A program made the position numbers and the translations under genes. The notes under the pieces are model-generated. The model was not told the origin of the DNA. It saw only the letters and a list, made by a program, of their open reading frames with translations, and made no database searches. A stretch of 64,000 nt of DNA from Lunularia cruciata (lineage: Eukaryota > Streptophyta > Marchantiopsida > Lunulariales > Lunulariaceae): positions 52,018,001-52,082,000 of the forward strand of contig OX419760.1 of the NCBI GenBank assembly GCA_948567375.1. Direction: 5' to 3'. This document shows positions 1 through 10,659 of the stretch, piece by piece (position 1 is the stretch's first letter; every line of letters starts with the position of its first letter).

Positions 1-286
1 ATTTATTCATAAAATCGTTTTTTAATATATATTTTTATAATTTATGAAAAAAATATTATATCAAATATTTATATGTTAAAAAATAACCATTTTTATTTAA
101 AAAATATTATCATTAATTTTATTTTTATATATTTTAAAAAATTCAATTTATAAAATAATTATATATAAATTAAAATTTTTCATCTCACAAAAATAACATT
201 CATTTCTCATATTTATAATTAAGATTACATATTTTCTTTGAGACTAAAAGATTCTTCTTTCCAAAACTGACGCACCACCGAACTAG
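1..286. other. AT-rich spacer at the start of array unit 1
   Basis: This stretch is very AT-rich with no coding potential. Its last 110 bases resemble the AT-rich segment just before 12530 (shared run of aattaaaattttt followed by atctcacaaa and ataacattca), so it is the left-hand copy of the AT module of the duplicated array rather than unique DNA. The unit probably continues beyond the window start. Confidence 0.6.
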
Positions 287-2250
287 TTACTCTCTCGCGT
301 TAAATGGTTCTAAACATAACCATTCAATGTTGGATACTCCTAACCACCACCTTATTGGCTTGGGAGTAGCTATTTTTAAGCGCAGAAAACGAGATATCTC
401 GGTTCGTTGTTCACTCTGTCGTAGCTTACTCCGATTGCTCAGCATATCGAGATGGACCCGTCGTCCTGATGTGTGGAACCAGGAAATGCCCCAAGGTTTT
501 TCTCGCACAGAAAAAGGACCGATCATGTAACGGAATAACAACATGACACTGTAATATTATAGATTCAATCATTCGTTTTCTTCGGGATATTTATATTTAG
601 TACTTGTCGATCAAACGCTTCAATTTGTGTTACTCAATCTGGTCATTATCCACTTCGAGTTGTGATTCTCAGTTTCAGAGTTCCTAGCTGTTGAAATTGT
701 ACTTGCGTGAATCTTATAAGATAAGTTTGTTCAGCTTCTGTCTGGCGGCACCTACCACCTCTTCCGCGTTAGATTTTATTGCCTCGTTTCAACAGGTCAG
801 CATCTCAGTTGAGGCTGCTTAATCTCCCTTCACCTGAACTTGAAGAGAGCACCCTATCCCCCACATTATAATACACAATGATCATTCGTGTGTACATAGA
901 ACCAAAACTAAGTTTGAACGACATGTTAACCAAAAGTAGACTAAAGAGTTAGATTCCCTTGGTTAAAATCACACTGTAATATTTCAATCCTGTATATGTG
1001 AAATGAGACACGAGAGTTCAGATCGACGCAAATCAAGACGTGCAAATCTAACTGAATAATTAATGGTATGTAAATCTAAACAGCTCGGAATTGTTCCAAA
1101 ACACGTGCACATGTCACAATGTAGAATTGATAGTGGCATGTAAGGTGAATATTGCATTCGAAGATCTTTACAAAATATTTAACACAAAAGCATTCATTCT
1201 AGAATGCTAAGCTTTGGCACACTAGAGGAACTTCGTGTTAGCTCCTCGTAAAGGGAAAGAGCGGAGTGTCACAGAACGGGATAGTGTATGTCATATTATA
1301 CTCATCGAGTCTTAAAACACTGAAGCAACAGACTGCCATAGTAAGCCTGCATGGAAGCACAAACGACTTCATCAGTGCCCACGAACTGCCGGTATCCCGG
1401 CGTATCGAATTTCTGGTTTGTTGAGTGCCAGGACTTACTTGCCTGTGTCCATAAAAGTGCCCCTTTAGGCTTGTCTTTGAAGCCCTTGTCGGACAATGGA
1501 AGATGTCGAGAACAAAGCATAGTGGTACGAAGAGACGTGAAGTTTGAAATACTTGCAAGTGCAGCACTCAAGGAGGCTAGGTGAGAACACACCTTGCTTA
1601 TTCTTGAAAGGAAGTTGTTAGTACTCGAAGAATACAAGCAAGAAGCGAAATCATCCAAAGCGATATGCATCCTATCAAAGAACGAGTGCATTAGTTACAG
1701 AGAGATCACAGCATTAGAAACACAGGAGACGTAATTCATGGCGATTGAACTGCTGAAACGAGGAACTACGACTGGAGGGAAAGCAGTAAGACGAATGCTG
1801 CTCGGGTCTGTAGCCGATACACTAAAAACAATCGCAGAGTCGCGACGCCGAGAAAATATGTGCGAGGGCCAAGTAAGAAACATATGGTCCATGCATGGTA
1901 AACGGGAAGAAGGGGCACGAAGAAAGTGTCATCAAAAGGAGAATATACCCTGTAGAATATAAGGAGAACAATAAACGAAGTACATTATTGTAAAAATACG
2001 GTATCGTTACGCGAATTTGAGCAAAATGGGCTCTTACAGAACAGACGTATAGATTTGTCCTTCAAGATGAACGTGGCAAACATCACAGTGCGTTTAATGT
2101 ACACAAATAGTGCAAATTTCTTCATTGTAGTACATGGCAGTCGTACTACTGTAAAAGTTCCTCACCTTTCTCTGGAAAGAAGCTGCATTTGGCTTTCAGG
2201 ACGGCACAGTACTTTCAGCTTTAGTACAACCCGAAAGTCCAACTGTATGG
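287..2250. repeat. Array module A, copy A1
   Basis: This segment is nearly co-linear with 12530-14480 (A2) and more loosely with 18480-20040 (A3); fragments recur at 5560-6060 and 22390-22660. In a stretch compared by eye (about 1300-1490 against 13540-13735) only about 7 of 190 bases differ, so A1 and A2 are recent copies, whereas A3 is clearly older. Overlapping short ORFs on both strands are shared by A1 and A2, but they are broken in A3 and differ between A1 and A2 by frameshifts, so I do not call them genes. Homology to A2 stops at about 2250, where unrelated sequence begins. The function of the module, if any, is unknown. Confidence 0.75.
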
Positions 2251-3425
2251 TTGGGTTTAGGCTAAGGCAAGGCATCTGCTTGATGGTTATCATGATGGAT
2301 TCTAGAGAGAGGTTTAAGCTTCTTCCTCTTGATTTACTTGCAAAAGAATCTCAAAATGATTTGAATGGAGGGAATTTACCCTGCAACTATCTATCTTATA
2401 CCTCTGTGCTCTTGTAGAGGCAATATTAGATGGTTACCGGATTAGTTCAATTCCGTACTAGGGAATGTGAGCAGCTACATGAAGGTGAGGAATTACAGTA
2501 CAGTACAGCTCTGCACACCCTGCTATCTACTTCGCAGGGGGGACTTGGAGTCGGGGTTCTTGTGTGTGGCCATAGTTCCATATAGTGCTGAAACTTCCCA
2601 TAGACACTTATCCATGCAAGTGGTTCAAGGGTCTGTCACCCAATGAGCCCTTCTGCTTTCATTGTATATCATTGAGTGTTTAAGAGACATCTGTGTAAGG
2701 TAGGTTCCCAGAACAAACACCTACAAACCCCAATAATGCAAAGAGCACAGATTCATAAAGCAATAAAAGAACTCAAAAAGAAAAACAAAGACACTTATCC
2801 ATTCTCACCATGTATCAAAATGGGTTAAGATTTGGTACCTTTTTATATATTCTTGGTTATACCAACCTCAAGACATATAATAGAGTCTACAATCTTGCGA
2901 GGAGGGAAGAGTGACTAATTCTGTAGCTACTTGACCAGGCCTTCTCACAATTCACAATTCTTCAGTTCCTTCAATTCCTTACCATGGTGAATTCTTCCCT
3001 CCCCTAGTAGTTATTCAGATTGGGAAGATTTATCCCTAAGGGTAAGCTTTTCCTCCCTATATATCATGATCTAACTCTAAAAAGAATTTCTTATCTACAC
3101 TAAAACATTATACTAGTTGTGGCTGCCACTTCCTTTGCTGTCCACACCATGAATACCAATTGGCTCTCCTCCCTTAAATGCTTGCCCTAGATAGTCTTTG
3201 ACCTACTCTGTCAACACGCCGCTGAACCCTTGGTTAATTTTGTCTAATTAATGCACATTCCTGCAGATCTTCTTGTCTTACACATGAGCTGTGCCAGCAA
3301 TGTTTTGTTCTAGTATCTATAACTTGCCCACAACTTGTAGTCCCCTAGAATACCTTTCTTACTTCACAACAATAGACTTCCTGATCCCAAATCAATTTAC
3401 TCCTCTATGCTTTTGGAACTCAATT

Positions 3426-3960
3426 CACCTCTCTAGATTTCCCTAAAAGATGTGAATGGCACATTCAAACTTTTGTAGTTGTCTCTTGCAGACTTTGAAA
3501 GACCTGACTTTGCAGACTTCCTTTCTTACTCTCAATGAAATTAATGCTAATTTGAGAAGTACAATCTTTCCAATCCCACTCAACTTACTCCTCTAAGCTC
3601 CCAAAACTCAATTCACTGAACCCACCTCTTTGGATTTCCCTTGAAAATGTGAATGGCATTCCCAAACCTTTGCAATTTTCTCTCATAGACTTCAAAGGAA
3701 AGAAATAATTTTGCAAACTTCCTTTCTTCCTCTCAATGAAATAATTGCTACTTTGAGCATAAAGACTCTCCAATCCCACTCAACCCACCTCTTTGGATTT
3801 CCTTTGAAAATGTCAATGGCACTTTCAAACTCCTACAGTCTCTCATCCACTTTGCAGTAAAGAACTGAATTTTGCAGACTTCCTTTCTTCCTCTTGATGA
3901 AATTATTGTTGTTGCAAGAAGTATAGATTCTCCAATCCCACTCAACTTACTCTTTAAGCT
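3426..3960. repeat. Three-copy tandem repeat, 163-197 bp
   Basis: The motif beginning cacctctNtNgatttccc recurs at 3426, 3623 and 3786. Each copy runs through a tgcaNacttcctttcttNctct block, a tgaaattatt-like block and caatcccactcaac. The first interval is 197 bp and the second 163 bp; the difference is a block around ctcctctaagctcccaaaactc that is missing from the second unit. The copies are diverged, so the duplication is old. It abuts the integrase remnant and probably belongs to the same dead element. Confidence 0.8.
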
Positions 3961-3999
3961 CCCAAGAAGATGACATTGTGAAGAAGAACTCCGCTACTA

Positions 4000-4620
4000 T
4001 ATCCGGACCATATTTCTTGGTAGTTTTGTGCTCCACTATCTTTGTTGCATAATAGATGCAAAACAGAATGTTTTTGTGTATTTTTACTGGCAGATTGTAT
4101 TGGGCACACAAAATCAATCCCTCACTTCTTAAATGGTGCTAAAAAGAAAATGAATCTAAAGAGCCACTCGGATGAGGGTGTGGGTCATATACTCTCATTC
4201 AAGTGGCCCTTAAACACGCATCACACTGCTTGATATACGTGTGGACATCCTCGTACATGGTCTGCCACCAACACCCTGTTTCCAAAATCTTTTACATTAT
4301 ATTTTTCAAAGCGAAGTCCTTCATGCAGCTTTCATGTGCAGTGCCTGTATCACTCCTCCTACTTCAAAGGATTCAAGACAATGCTAAAGAACTTTTTCTC
4401 GTCCCAATTTGAACAAGATATTCCCCTCCAATTGACACACACCCATATTGTGGAAGAATATCACGCTTTGTTGTGGATCCAATCCTTGTGGACATTGTAA
4501 CATGCAGAGGTATTGCAATTTGGTGGGAGTAGCATGTTGCCTTTGTCATTGAAACTTGAAAGATTTCTTCGTTTGGAAGCTTCATCCAAATCTTTGGCCT
4601 GCTATATGATTTTTAGCTTG
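4000..4620 (-). pseudogene. Ty3/gypsy integrase fragment (zinc finger and start of core)
   Basis: On the minus strand the conceptual translation, with stops and frameshifts, contains a run like VADHVRGCPHVYQ, matching the family's YWWPTMYKDVH zinc-finger segment, and downstream WGIDFV-type sequence reading GIDFVCPIQ, which opens the integrase core. The order is correct for an integrase N-terminus followed by the catalytic domain. No uninterrupted reading frame remains. A parallel copy with the same landmarks lies at about 50850-51500, also on the minus strand. The fragment is dead, and its parent element cannot be reconstructed from this window. Confidence 0.6.
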
Positions 4621-4996
4621 GATAAGAAATAAGCATGCTTGTATTGTGATCCCTTCTTGACATGCACTATAAATTCCTGCAGGAGTAATGCACCTTGCAA
4701 TTTGTTCGGAGAAATAGTCCTTCTTCACCAAATTTACAATGCACAATGATCTACATGAAATATTAATTCATAAAGTAACATGTTAGCGGAACTTATAACA
4801 ACTTCTGGTTGTTATAAGTTACTCAGTGTTCATACTTAGTGCTTCCCACTCAATGGTGGTGTTGTTTTGTTCCATTGCATATGGGCATAATACATAGGTG
4901 ATCTTTCTTACTCTCATTCTTTTGACCCTGAAGGACTCTCACTACAATTGAGGAGGTGTCCACATGCACATGACAAGTATTTCTTCATTTAGGAAT

Positions 4997-5070
4997 TCAC
5001 ATTACAGGGGCTTCCACCAACCTGGTATGTAGTACAACAAAGACCAGGATGGTGAAACCCTGTAATGTGA
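4997..5070. repeat. Foldback hairpin, 27-29 nt arms
   Basis: The arms are 4997-5025 and 5044-5070. The outer 13 bp (tcacattacaggg / ccctgtaatgtga) pair perfectly. The inner 11 bp (caccaacctgg / ccaggatggtg) pair with one mismatch. They are joined by a small asymmetric bulge and an 18-nt loop. It sits exactly at the boundary between the inserted material and the resumed array. It could be a microRNA-like foldback, a very short inverted-repeat element or an insertion scar. Confidence 0.8.
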
Positions 5071-5189
5071 GACAAAGACATCTCTTGTTCCTTTGTCCAG
5101 ATGTAGTCCTTGGCCTCCTTCAATAATTGTGTGAAGGGTGTCACTTGTACCGCATAATGTCATACAAGTGTGCATGCACATGCACATGC

Positions 5190-6070
5190 ACATGACTGTG
5201 CGAATCCGGAAACTGCAGTACTGTACTCCCTTGGTTTCGTTGACTTCAAGACCATTGCACTGTATCCCCGAAAGAGCATCATGGAGCTCCTCAATCAAAC
5301 TCCTATTCCAACTCGCCAGCAAGCGAGGCCATGTTCAAGACTCCCAAGAGTACTATACCTAGTCAGGTTGCATTGCCTCTGACCTCAGTTCGTCGCTTCT
5401 TCTTCTTGCACAATGTACGACAATCACTCTGATAGTTTAATCCTTTTGATTTCGCTTAACGAAGGATAGACTGCGGTGCCCGACTGATCACCATGAATCA
5501 GTGAATCAGATGCCGCAAACTTCTATTTGATTAATCAGATGCGTTGAAAGAACAGGTAATCCACTGAGGACAGAACCGACGCAAATCAACGCAAATCTAG
5601 GTACCTAATTAGGAGTATAAAAATCTAAGCAGCTCGGAATTGTTCCAAAACACATGCAATTATTCACAACGTAGGGTTGATAGTGTCATGTATTCCAGGA
5701 ACGGTCAATATTGCATTCAATACGAAGATCTTTATAAAACAATTAACAACAGAGGCATTCTAGGACAATACAAAGCTTTGGCGCACTCGAGGAAGTTAGT
5801 GTTAGCTCCTCGCAAAGGGAAAGAGCGGACTAGGACAGAACCGGATAGTGTGCCCTTCAGGACGGTTGTGGTAAGCATCACAGTGCAATTAACCTCCATA
5901 ACAGTTTAAATTCTTCATCGTAGTATTTGCACATGGCAGTCCTACTATTGTAAAGGTTCCCCACCTATCTCTGGAATGAAGCTGCATTTGGATTTCAGGA
6001 CAACACGGTATCATATCTTTCAGCTTCAGTACGAGCCGAGAGTCCAACTGTATGCTAGACCTAGGTGGCC
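5190..6070. repeat. Array modules B1 and truncated A
   Basis: Positions 5200-5480 match 11610-11930 and 17860-18140 (module B; landmark ctcgccagcaagcgaggc in all three). Positions 5560-5850 match A1 at about 1020-1270, and 5870-6060 match A1 at about 2070-2240, so about 800 bp of A is deleted between them. A short tandem of the hexamer tgcaca lies at about 5170-5190. Unlike the full unit at 11600-14480, this unit has also lost the AT segment. No credible ORF is present. Confidence 0.75.
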
Positions 6071-6251
6071 GGGGCTAAAGCCACGGTAGTGTCTGTGTCA
6101 AATAGTCTTACAAAGCATCAAGATATACACAACCTAATGGGAGTACTACAATAATTATTCACCTTATGTAGTAAGATATCCAACCTAGCTTGAGTCGAGA
6201 TCTTATCTTGACACGCGAGTTCCTAAAGACCCTGTATTTCTCCTATTTGAC

Positions 6252-8340
6252 TCATTCTCCACTAGGTTCTTTCGAACTAAAAGCAGTTTCCGACATGGGA
6301 ATACCTTCCTTTCGCTCACTTCGGCTTTTCTGTTCCTGAAGAGTGTGTATGTTTCTGCCGTGACCGAATGGAAGATCTCTTAGCCCTGCAGCTTTCTTCA
6401 TGTCGTTGACCTCGGTGTTTCTCTCTGTGGGAGTGTTTCGCGTTTCGGCCCCACTGGAACTCTTGGGCTTCTTCTGCATCTCATTGGGGGCCGCGTTCGG
6501 TTTCCTCTTTTTGAAAGTCACTGATTCTTCCCGAATTCTCTGACCGAGAATTCTCATCGAATTGGAGTGTAATCCCTCAGCCTGACACACCCCACAGTGA
6601 TCTGCTCGTATCGAATGAAATGAATCTATGCCATTCCTGGCAGATCCCTCCCGTACCACCTGTTCGCTTCCGCCTCCAACTTGTTTCTGTAGAGAGAAGA
6701 GTTCACACTTATGATTAAGGCATTAAACTTCTGCGACCTGTGCGTGCACGCGTTCACCGGCAAAACTTTGACGCAATTAATCTTTTCCCTATTAATCATC
6801 TGCTTTAAATACTTAACTAGTGGCGACTAGATAAATGAGGTTTGGGTCCAGTGGACGCTTGCTTTTCAATATGTTAATATCTAGAAACAGAAAACAATAA
6901 AAATGAAAATAAAACAAAGTTTGGAGACGAAGAGAATTTAACGGGTTGAGTTGGGGATGAGGTCCTTTTTGCCTCTCTTTAAAGGCGAAAGAGCCACTGA
7001 CCCTAGATGTGGACATATAACCGTGAGATATTATTTTACCATTGTCAAATAAGATTTCATGTCGTATCAACAAGGGGTGAGGGCGTTTCTGCTTTCATGG
7101 AAACCGAACCTGAGACTCATATACCTACCAGATCCGAAGCATATAATTGACAGGGTTCTCCTCGTTGTTAGCCCACAGGTATAGTACCTACAACTTCGTC
7201 GAAGTGTAGACAAGGTCTAATCAATTATACATGAAAACCAGATTTGAAGTCATCTGTCAAACCGAAACCAGGTCGCGAGTGACAGTACTTTTTCTCACAT
7301 GCTGCCACTGATTGGACGAGCCTTACCGTTTTAATGGTCGGATAAAGCGCGTACGTGTTGCATCTTGTGTACCGTTCATGCGATGTCTGGCTTTTGTACT
7401 GAGTGAAACGCTGATTCACCCTTCCCATCTCCTTGCCCAGCACTTTCATTAGGTTAAGCCCTAAATGCTGGCTGCTTTTGGGAATGTTTGCTGCGAGCTT
7501 TTCAATCGCCCTAGACCCGCTATGCGGTGTTGCATAGAAGAAAACACTGCTCAACTTGGCCAGGAATTTGTCCAGTTTTTCCTTAATCGCGATTTCAATC
7601 TCAACCGACGCTTGCTCATCCACAGCCAGAACAAATTGCTTGATCAATATTCCGCCGAGGTCGTGTCCAACCAGAAAAATGGGGATATTTTCATCTCCCT
7701 TACCCAGAGCGACAGCTTCATCCAGAATGAGAGCTTGGATAAAATCCCGCGCCAAAAGATAATCGTCGGTCTCTTCGTCTCCTGTGTCTGCGGAAACTTC
7801 CATGCTGCCATTGTACGACATGGCTAGCACACGAATTTTGCATGGGACCTCTTCTTCCTCGCCACTGGGCTTCACGTTTAAAAACTTTGGAAGCAAAGTA
7901 ACAGGCCAGCATTCCTCGCTGTCTTTCATTTTCCATGTTCTCCAAAAGGCATAATCGTTGTCATCCTCGTCGGAGATGAATCCATGGAAGAGTACAACGA
8001 CCGCGTCGGGTTTCTTCTCTGGTAGAAGTTCATACACAGAATCGTTCAACTTCTGCGAGGACAGATTCTCAGACGTTAATGTTCAAACCCTGTCTAACGA
8101 TATGCAACAAATGACTTATATCTGTTGAACTACTTCAATCCGTAATACTTTAAAGTAAGGTATATGTAAGGTTAATTGCGATGCATGTACCTTGAATTTA
8201 TCTGTCTCAGCTTTCAACATCTTCGTCCTCTCCAATTTGTCTGAAGAGACGACGTCGGATCTGGACATATTGAAGTATCTAAGAGGAGACTTCAGGATTC
8301 CGGTGAAAGAGCTGAAAGCTCCCAGCATGGCCTCCACCAT
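6252..8340 (-). CDS. SERAC1-like alpha/beta-hydrolase, copy 1 (three exons)
   Basis: Minus-strand gene model: exon 1 8340-8191, exon 2 8052-7327, exon 3 6686-6252, all phase 0, 436 residues. Introns begin GTACAT and GTAAGG and end CGCAG and TACAG; the same sites exist in copy 2. The start at 8340 (MVEA) is conserved in copy 2 (MVEAILRAF). The fold landmarks of SERAC1/PGAP1-like lipases are in order: VVVLFHG near residue 71, RTW and the WP-LLP block, GHDLGG at about 179-184, ATPHSGS, then in exon 3 EGSAR and a DHCGVC segment with the likely catalytic His at about 322. The usual nucleophile Ser is Asp in GHDLGG. After the His comes a hydrophilic, poorly conserved tail. Human SERAC1 acts in phospholipid remodelling at mitochondria-ER contacts; the role here is unknown. 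Retaining exon 2 into intron 2 would give a shorter form ending SGFHV. The model is inferred from two copies; no transcript was seen. Confidence 0.75.
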
Positions 8341-8455
8341 GTACCACTGTTATGACAGTTTCTTCCTGTCAAGATGCAAGAAAAACTGATAGTAAAGGCG
8401 ATCCTTGGTCAAGTTCCATCACTGCCTTCAAACTCGGATCCTTACCTCAAACAGC

Positions 8456-8707
8456 TCAATATTTTGCAGTGAGTTGCAAAATATGTTCTTCAAGACAAGA
8501 ATTCAGGTAATGGATGAGGATAGCGCTCTGATTCCATGGTTGTAAACTTACAAGATATGGCTTTGATGAAACGTGTGTGTCAGGATCAAGCGATCGTCTG
8601 TACCACCGAAGACTTTCACGACAGCCCGGCGAGCTCGAGGAAGTTACGGAGGAATAAACTGTTCCAGTGAACTTCTGTCTAGAATGTGGACAGCGTGACG
8701 CTGTCAA
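8456..8707 (-). promoter_or_regulatory. Presumed 5' flank/UTR of hydrolase copy 1
   Basis: This region upstream of exon 1 is conserved with copy 2 (16800-17060), including blocks reading VSSKPYL and TSSSSPGCR in one frame. The surrounding frames disagree between copies, so I read it as 5' UTR or promoter rather than a coding exon. A near-perfect palindrome, gacagcgtgacgctgtc (8-bp arms, 1-nt centre), lies at 8689-8705. Confidence 0.35.
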
Positions 8708-8928
8708 TAGGGAGACCCGATGAATATAGGACCAGAGTACTAATAAAAGAAAATCCCGTAATTATATATAAGCCAAGACTCAGGCTCAATAAGCTAAGTT
8801 GTATGTTGTTTATACAGGTTGATGGAAAAGAAATACCTAGGAGCCCATGTCATAAGTTTTGGGGGCCCCGTGGCTCAGTGTGTGCAGTTTGTATTGTGTC
8901 AGTGAGTTATTTAGTTTTTCTCTGTACA
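8648..8928. other. Copy-1-specific segment upstream of the hydrolase
   Basis: Copy 1 and copy 2 match up to gagctcgaggaagttac (8632-8648 against about 17057-17073) and again from gctacctttt (from about 8934 and about 17085). Between these points copy 1 has about 280 bp that copy 2 lacks. The segment includes the 8689-8705 palindrome and an attatatataa run at about 8760-8771 that could serve as a TATA element for the minus-strand gene. No terminal repeats are clear, so it may be an insertion in copy 1 or a deletion in copy 2. Confidence 0.55.
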
Positions 8929-9170
8929 GGGAAAGCTACCTTTTCGAAAGAAGTTGCGGACACATCTTGTGACAACCACTGTAGTGTGTACAGTAAGAAG
9001 TGGGTCCGCGTCAGGGACTAAGTGAGTGAGACACAGCGCGCTGAACCAGGCATACGGAATCGGTACATCGGAATGCTCATGATCATGTGTTCGGGTAGGC
9101 TCCTATCACGCGCCTCCCTATTAGTATTGCCATCAAAAACTAGATGGGTGCAAAATTCAGTAGATTGGAC
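8929..9170. repeat. Array module H, copy 1
   Basis: This module matches 17080-17330 at clear identity (landmarks gtgtacagtaagaagtgggt, catgctcatgatca and cctccctattagt). It follows the hydrolase module in both units, which confirms that G and H were duplicated together. No coding potential is evident. Confidence 0.75.
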
Positions 9171-10376
9171 CGGATTTATCTATTGTTTATCTGAATAATA
9201 CCCACACAGTGAAGTGGAAACAAAATGCCACCATACTCCCCGTTCACTTTTGCCAAACTGTCCCACAAGGATCGGTGGACTACATCTGGTGCTAGAGTCT
9301 TAATGGTTCATGACTTATGCAAGATACTAACTGCACGTTAATGTACACGTAGGACCAGATTCTGCACGTGCAGCTTTACGGTGATGCGTATACTGAAGTG
9401 ATCTGATCCTCGTGCACAACGGTGAGTGCATTACTGACTTCGGATATTCAGAGCAATCACGTATGTACATGCCCCAAAGTTAGTCGATGGAATTATCAGT
9501 CATACATACCACTGGACAAGTTTCGAAGAAGATTACACCTTCTACTGTTATCACTGCAGACGAGCACACTTCTATTTGATTAATCTCATATTTGCAAGTT
9601 GGTCCATGTGTCCACCAATCGAACGAAAGTCATTCGGTGAATCCACTAAATTCAAGTGGAATATAAGTTGTGTCGACGTAACTATAACTATGGATTCCAA
9701 AAACGTAACACCGTCGTGTTTTCACAAATTCGTCGGATGATAACCTCATCTCAGGACCGGAGAACTTCATTATCCAATCTTGGATTCCATTGATAGGTCT
9801 AACATCAAATTTCCAGACCGATGCTTCAAATATATCCACAAAGTCAAATGCGCTAGAACACGACCTTCTTGTCTGGATGAAGGAAAAAGGACACCGTCAG
9901 ATTTTATGCAATCCTGCAGAAATCTAATCCTGCAGGATTAAGTGAATAACGCTTTACACTGCTGGCTACGATTGGTATCTGCTATATCACTCGCGGAAGA
10001 GGGTTTGACGTGTCTGGAATCAGCGTGCTGATCAGTCATAGAACATAATGCCAAAAGTCAAATAACAGGGCATCGTTATTCTTTGTGTTCTTCCACAAAG
10101 TTAAATTACTCTATTGTCTGTGTGAAGTGGAAAAAGGAACAACACGATATTACATGATAACTTCTGTACGTCATCCATGTATCTCCTAGAGGATCGCAGT
10201 GACATCACTGTTCAAAAATCTTTCAAGAATAACGTATCACCTTAATGACGTGAATCGTAAAGTGGACAATAAGTTGAGGAACAACTTGATTGCAATTTAA
10301 TTTCAGGACATACAGCCCTGACATTTTACTTTAAGAGAACCGGACGCTAGTCTGTTACTGATAAATAGGATTATTT
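9171..10376. other. Unit-specific spacer without a clear gene
   Basis: In this unit H is not followed by module I as it is at 17330-17720. The sequence to 10376 has no match elsewhere in the window that I can see. It contains one minus-strand ORF (9630-9839), listed separately, and otherwise nothing recognisable. Confidence 0.5.
9630..9839 (-). CDS. Unrecognised ORF, possible terminal exon
   Basis: This minus-strand reading frame of 69 codons (any upstream extension not traced) ends in a stop at 9630 and reads like protein (segments WKFDVRPING, DWIMKFSGPE and DEFVKTRRCYVF). I do not recognise the family. It has no second copy in the window, so conservation cannot be tested here. It could be the last exon of a gene whose earlier exon is the frame at 10439-10640, since both are on the same strand, or it could be chance. 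It is reported only as a candidate. Confidence 0.2.
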   Translation of the reverse strand: MDIFEASVWKFDVRPINGIQDWIMKFSGPEMRLSSDEFVKTRRCYVFGIHSYSYVDTTYIPLEFSGFTE

Positions 10377-10438
10377 ATGATAGTATACTGCAGAGATCTG
10401 TTTATAAATATACACTTTATTCACTACAAGCTACACGC

Positions 10439-10640
10439 CTATCCTCTTTTTCTCCAGCCAAACTCATTGCATTCCAACTTGCGCTTACAGAGACTGACCA
10501 GAACTTCACAACCTTGCCTGCAGTTCTTTGAATTGCGACGCGGCACAAGGCTTCCGGTATGGAAGTCCAGATCCAATTCCAGATATCCAAGTCCAGCGCT
10601 CTTGGGGTTTTTGATACGGGGTACACCATTTCCCACACGA
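10439..10640 (-). CDS. Unrecognised exon-like ORF
   Basis: On the minus strand a pyrimidine-rich tract ending ttttcag (about 10641-10647) is followed by an open frame of about 66 codons ending in TAG at 10439. It contains segments such as VPRIKNPKSAGLGYLELD. A possible donor (gtaagc) lies inside it at about 10472. The family is not recognised. It sits just outside array module P and is not duplicated in the window. It may be an exon of an otherwise unresolved minus-strand gene, perhaps together with 9630-9839. Confidence 0.2.
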
Positions 10641-10659
10641 TTCTGAAAATAAAAAATTT

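Larger units (their letters stand above)
2250..4996. mobile_element. Composite insertion with gypsy retrotransposon debris
   Basis: Homology to the other array units is lost between about 2250 and 4996. The interval holds no intact gene. From 2250 to about 3360 I see nothing recognisable. From 3426 to 3960 there is a tandem repeat, and from about 4000 to 4620 a minus-strand Ty3/gypsy integrase remnant. The same integrase family recurs at about 50850-51500 in the retrotransposon-rich part. It is most simply an old retroelement insertion into the array, but I could not define LTR ends or a target-site duplication. Confidence 0.55.

Noticed and set aside
1238-1691. Overlapping minus-strand ORFs of 109 and 129 codons in A1, and 158 and 87 codons in A2
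   Set aside because: They overlap one another in different frames, are shifted between A1 and A2 by single-base indels and are destroyed in A3. Near-identity of A1 and A2 alone explains their sharing.
5002-5382. Three overlapping ORFs with Met/His/Cys repeats
   Set aside because: They are generated by the hairpin and the short tgcaca tandem and are not kept in modules B2 and B3.
7465-7945. Plus- and minus-strand ORFs overlapping hydrolase exon 2
   Set aside because: They are shadows of the conserved coding frame, which carries all family motifs.
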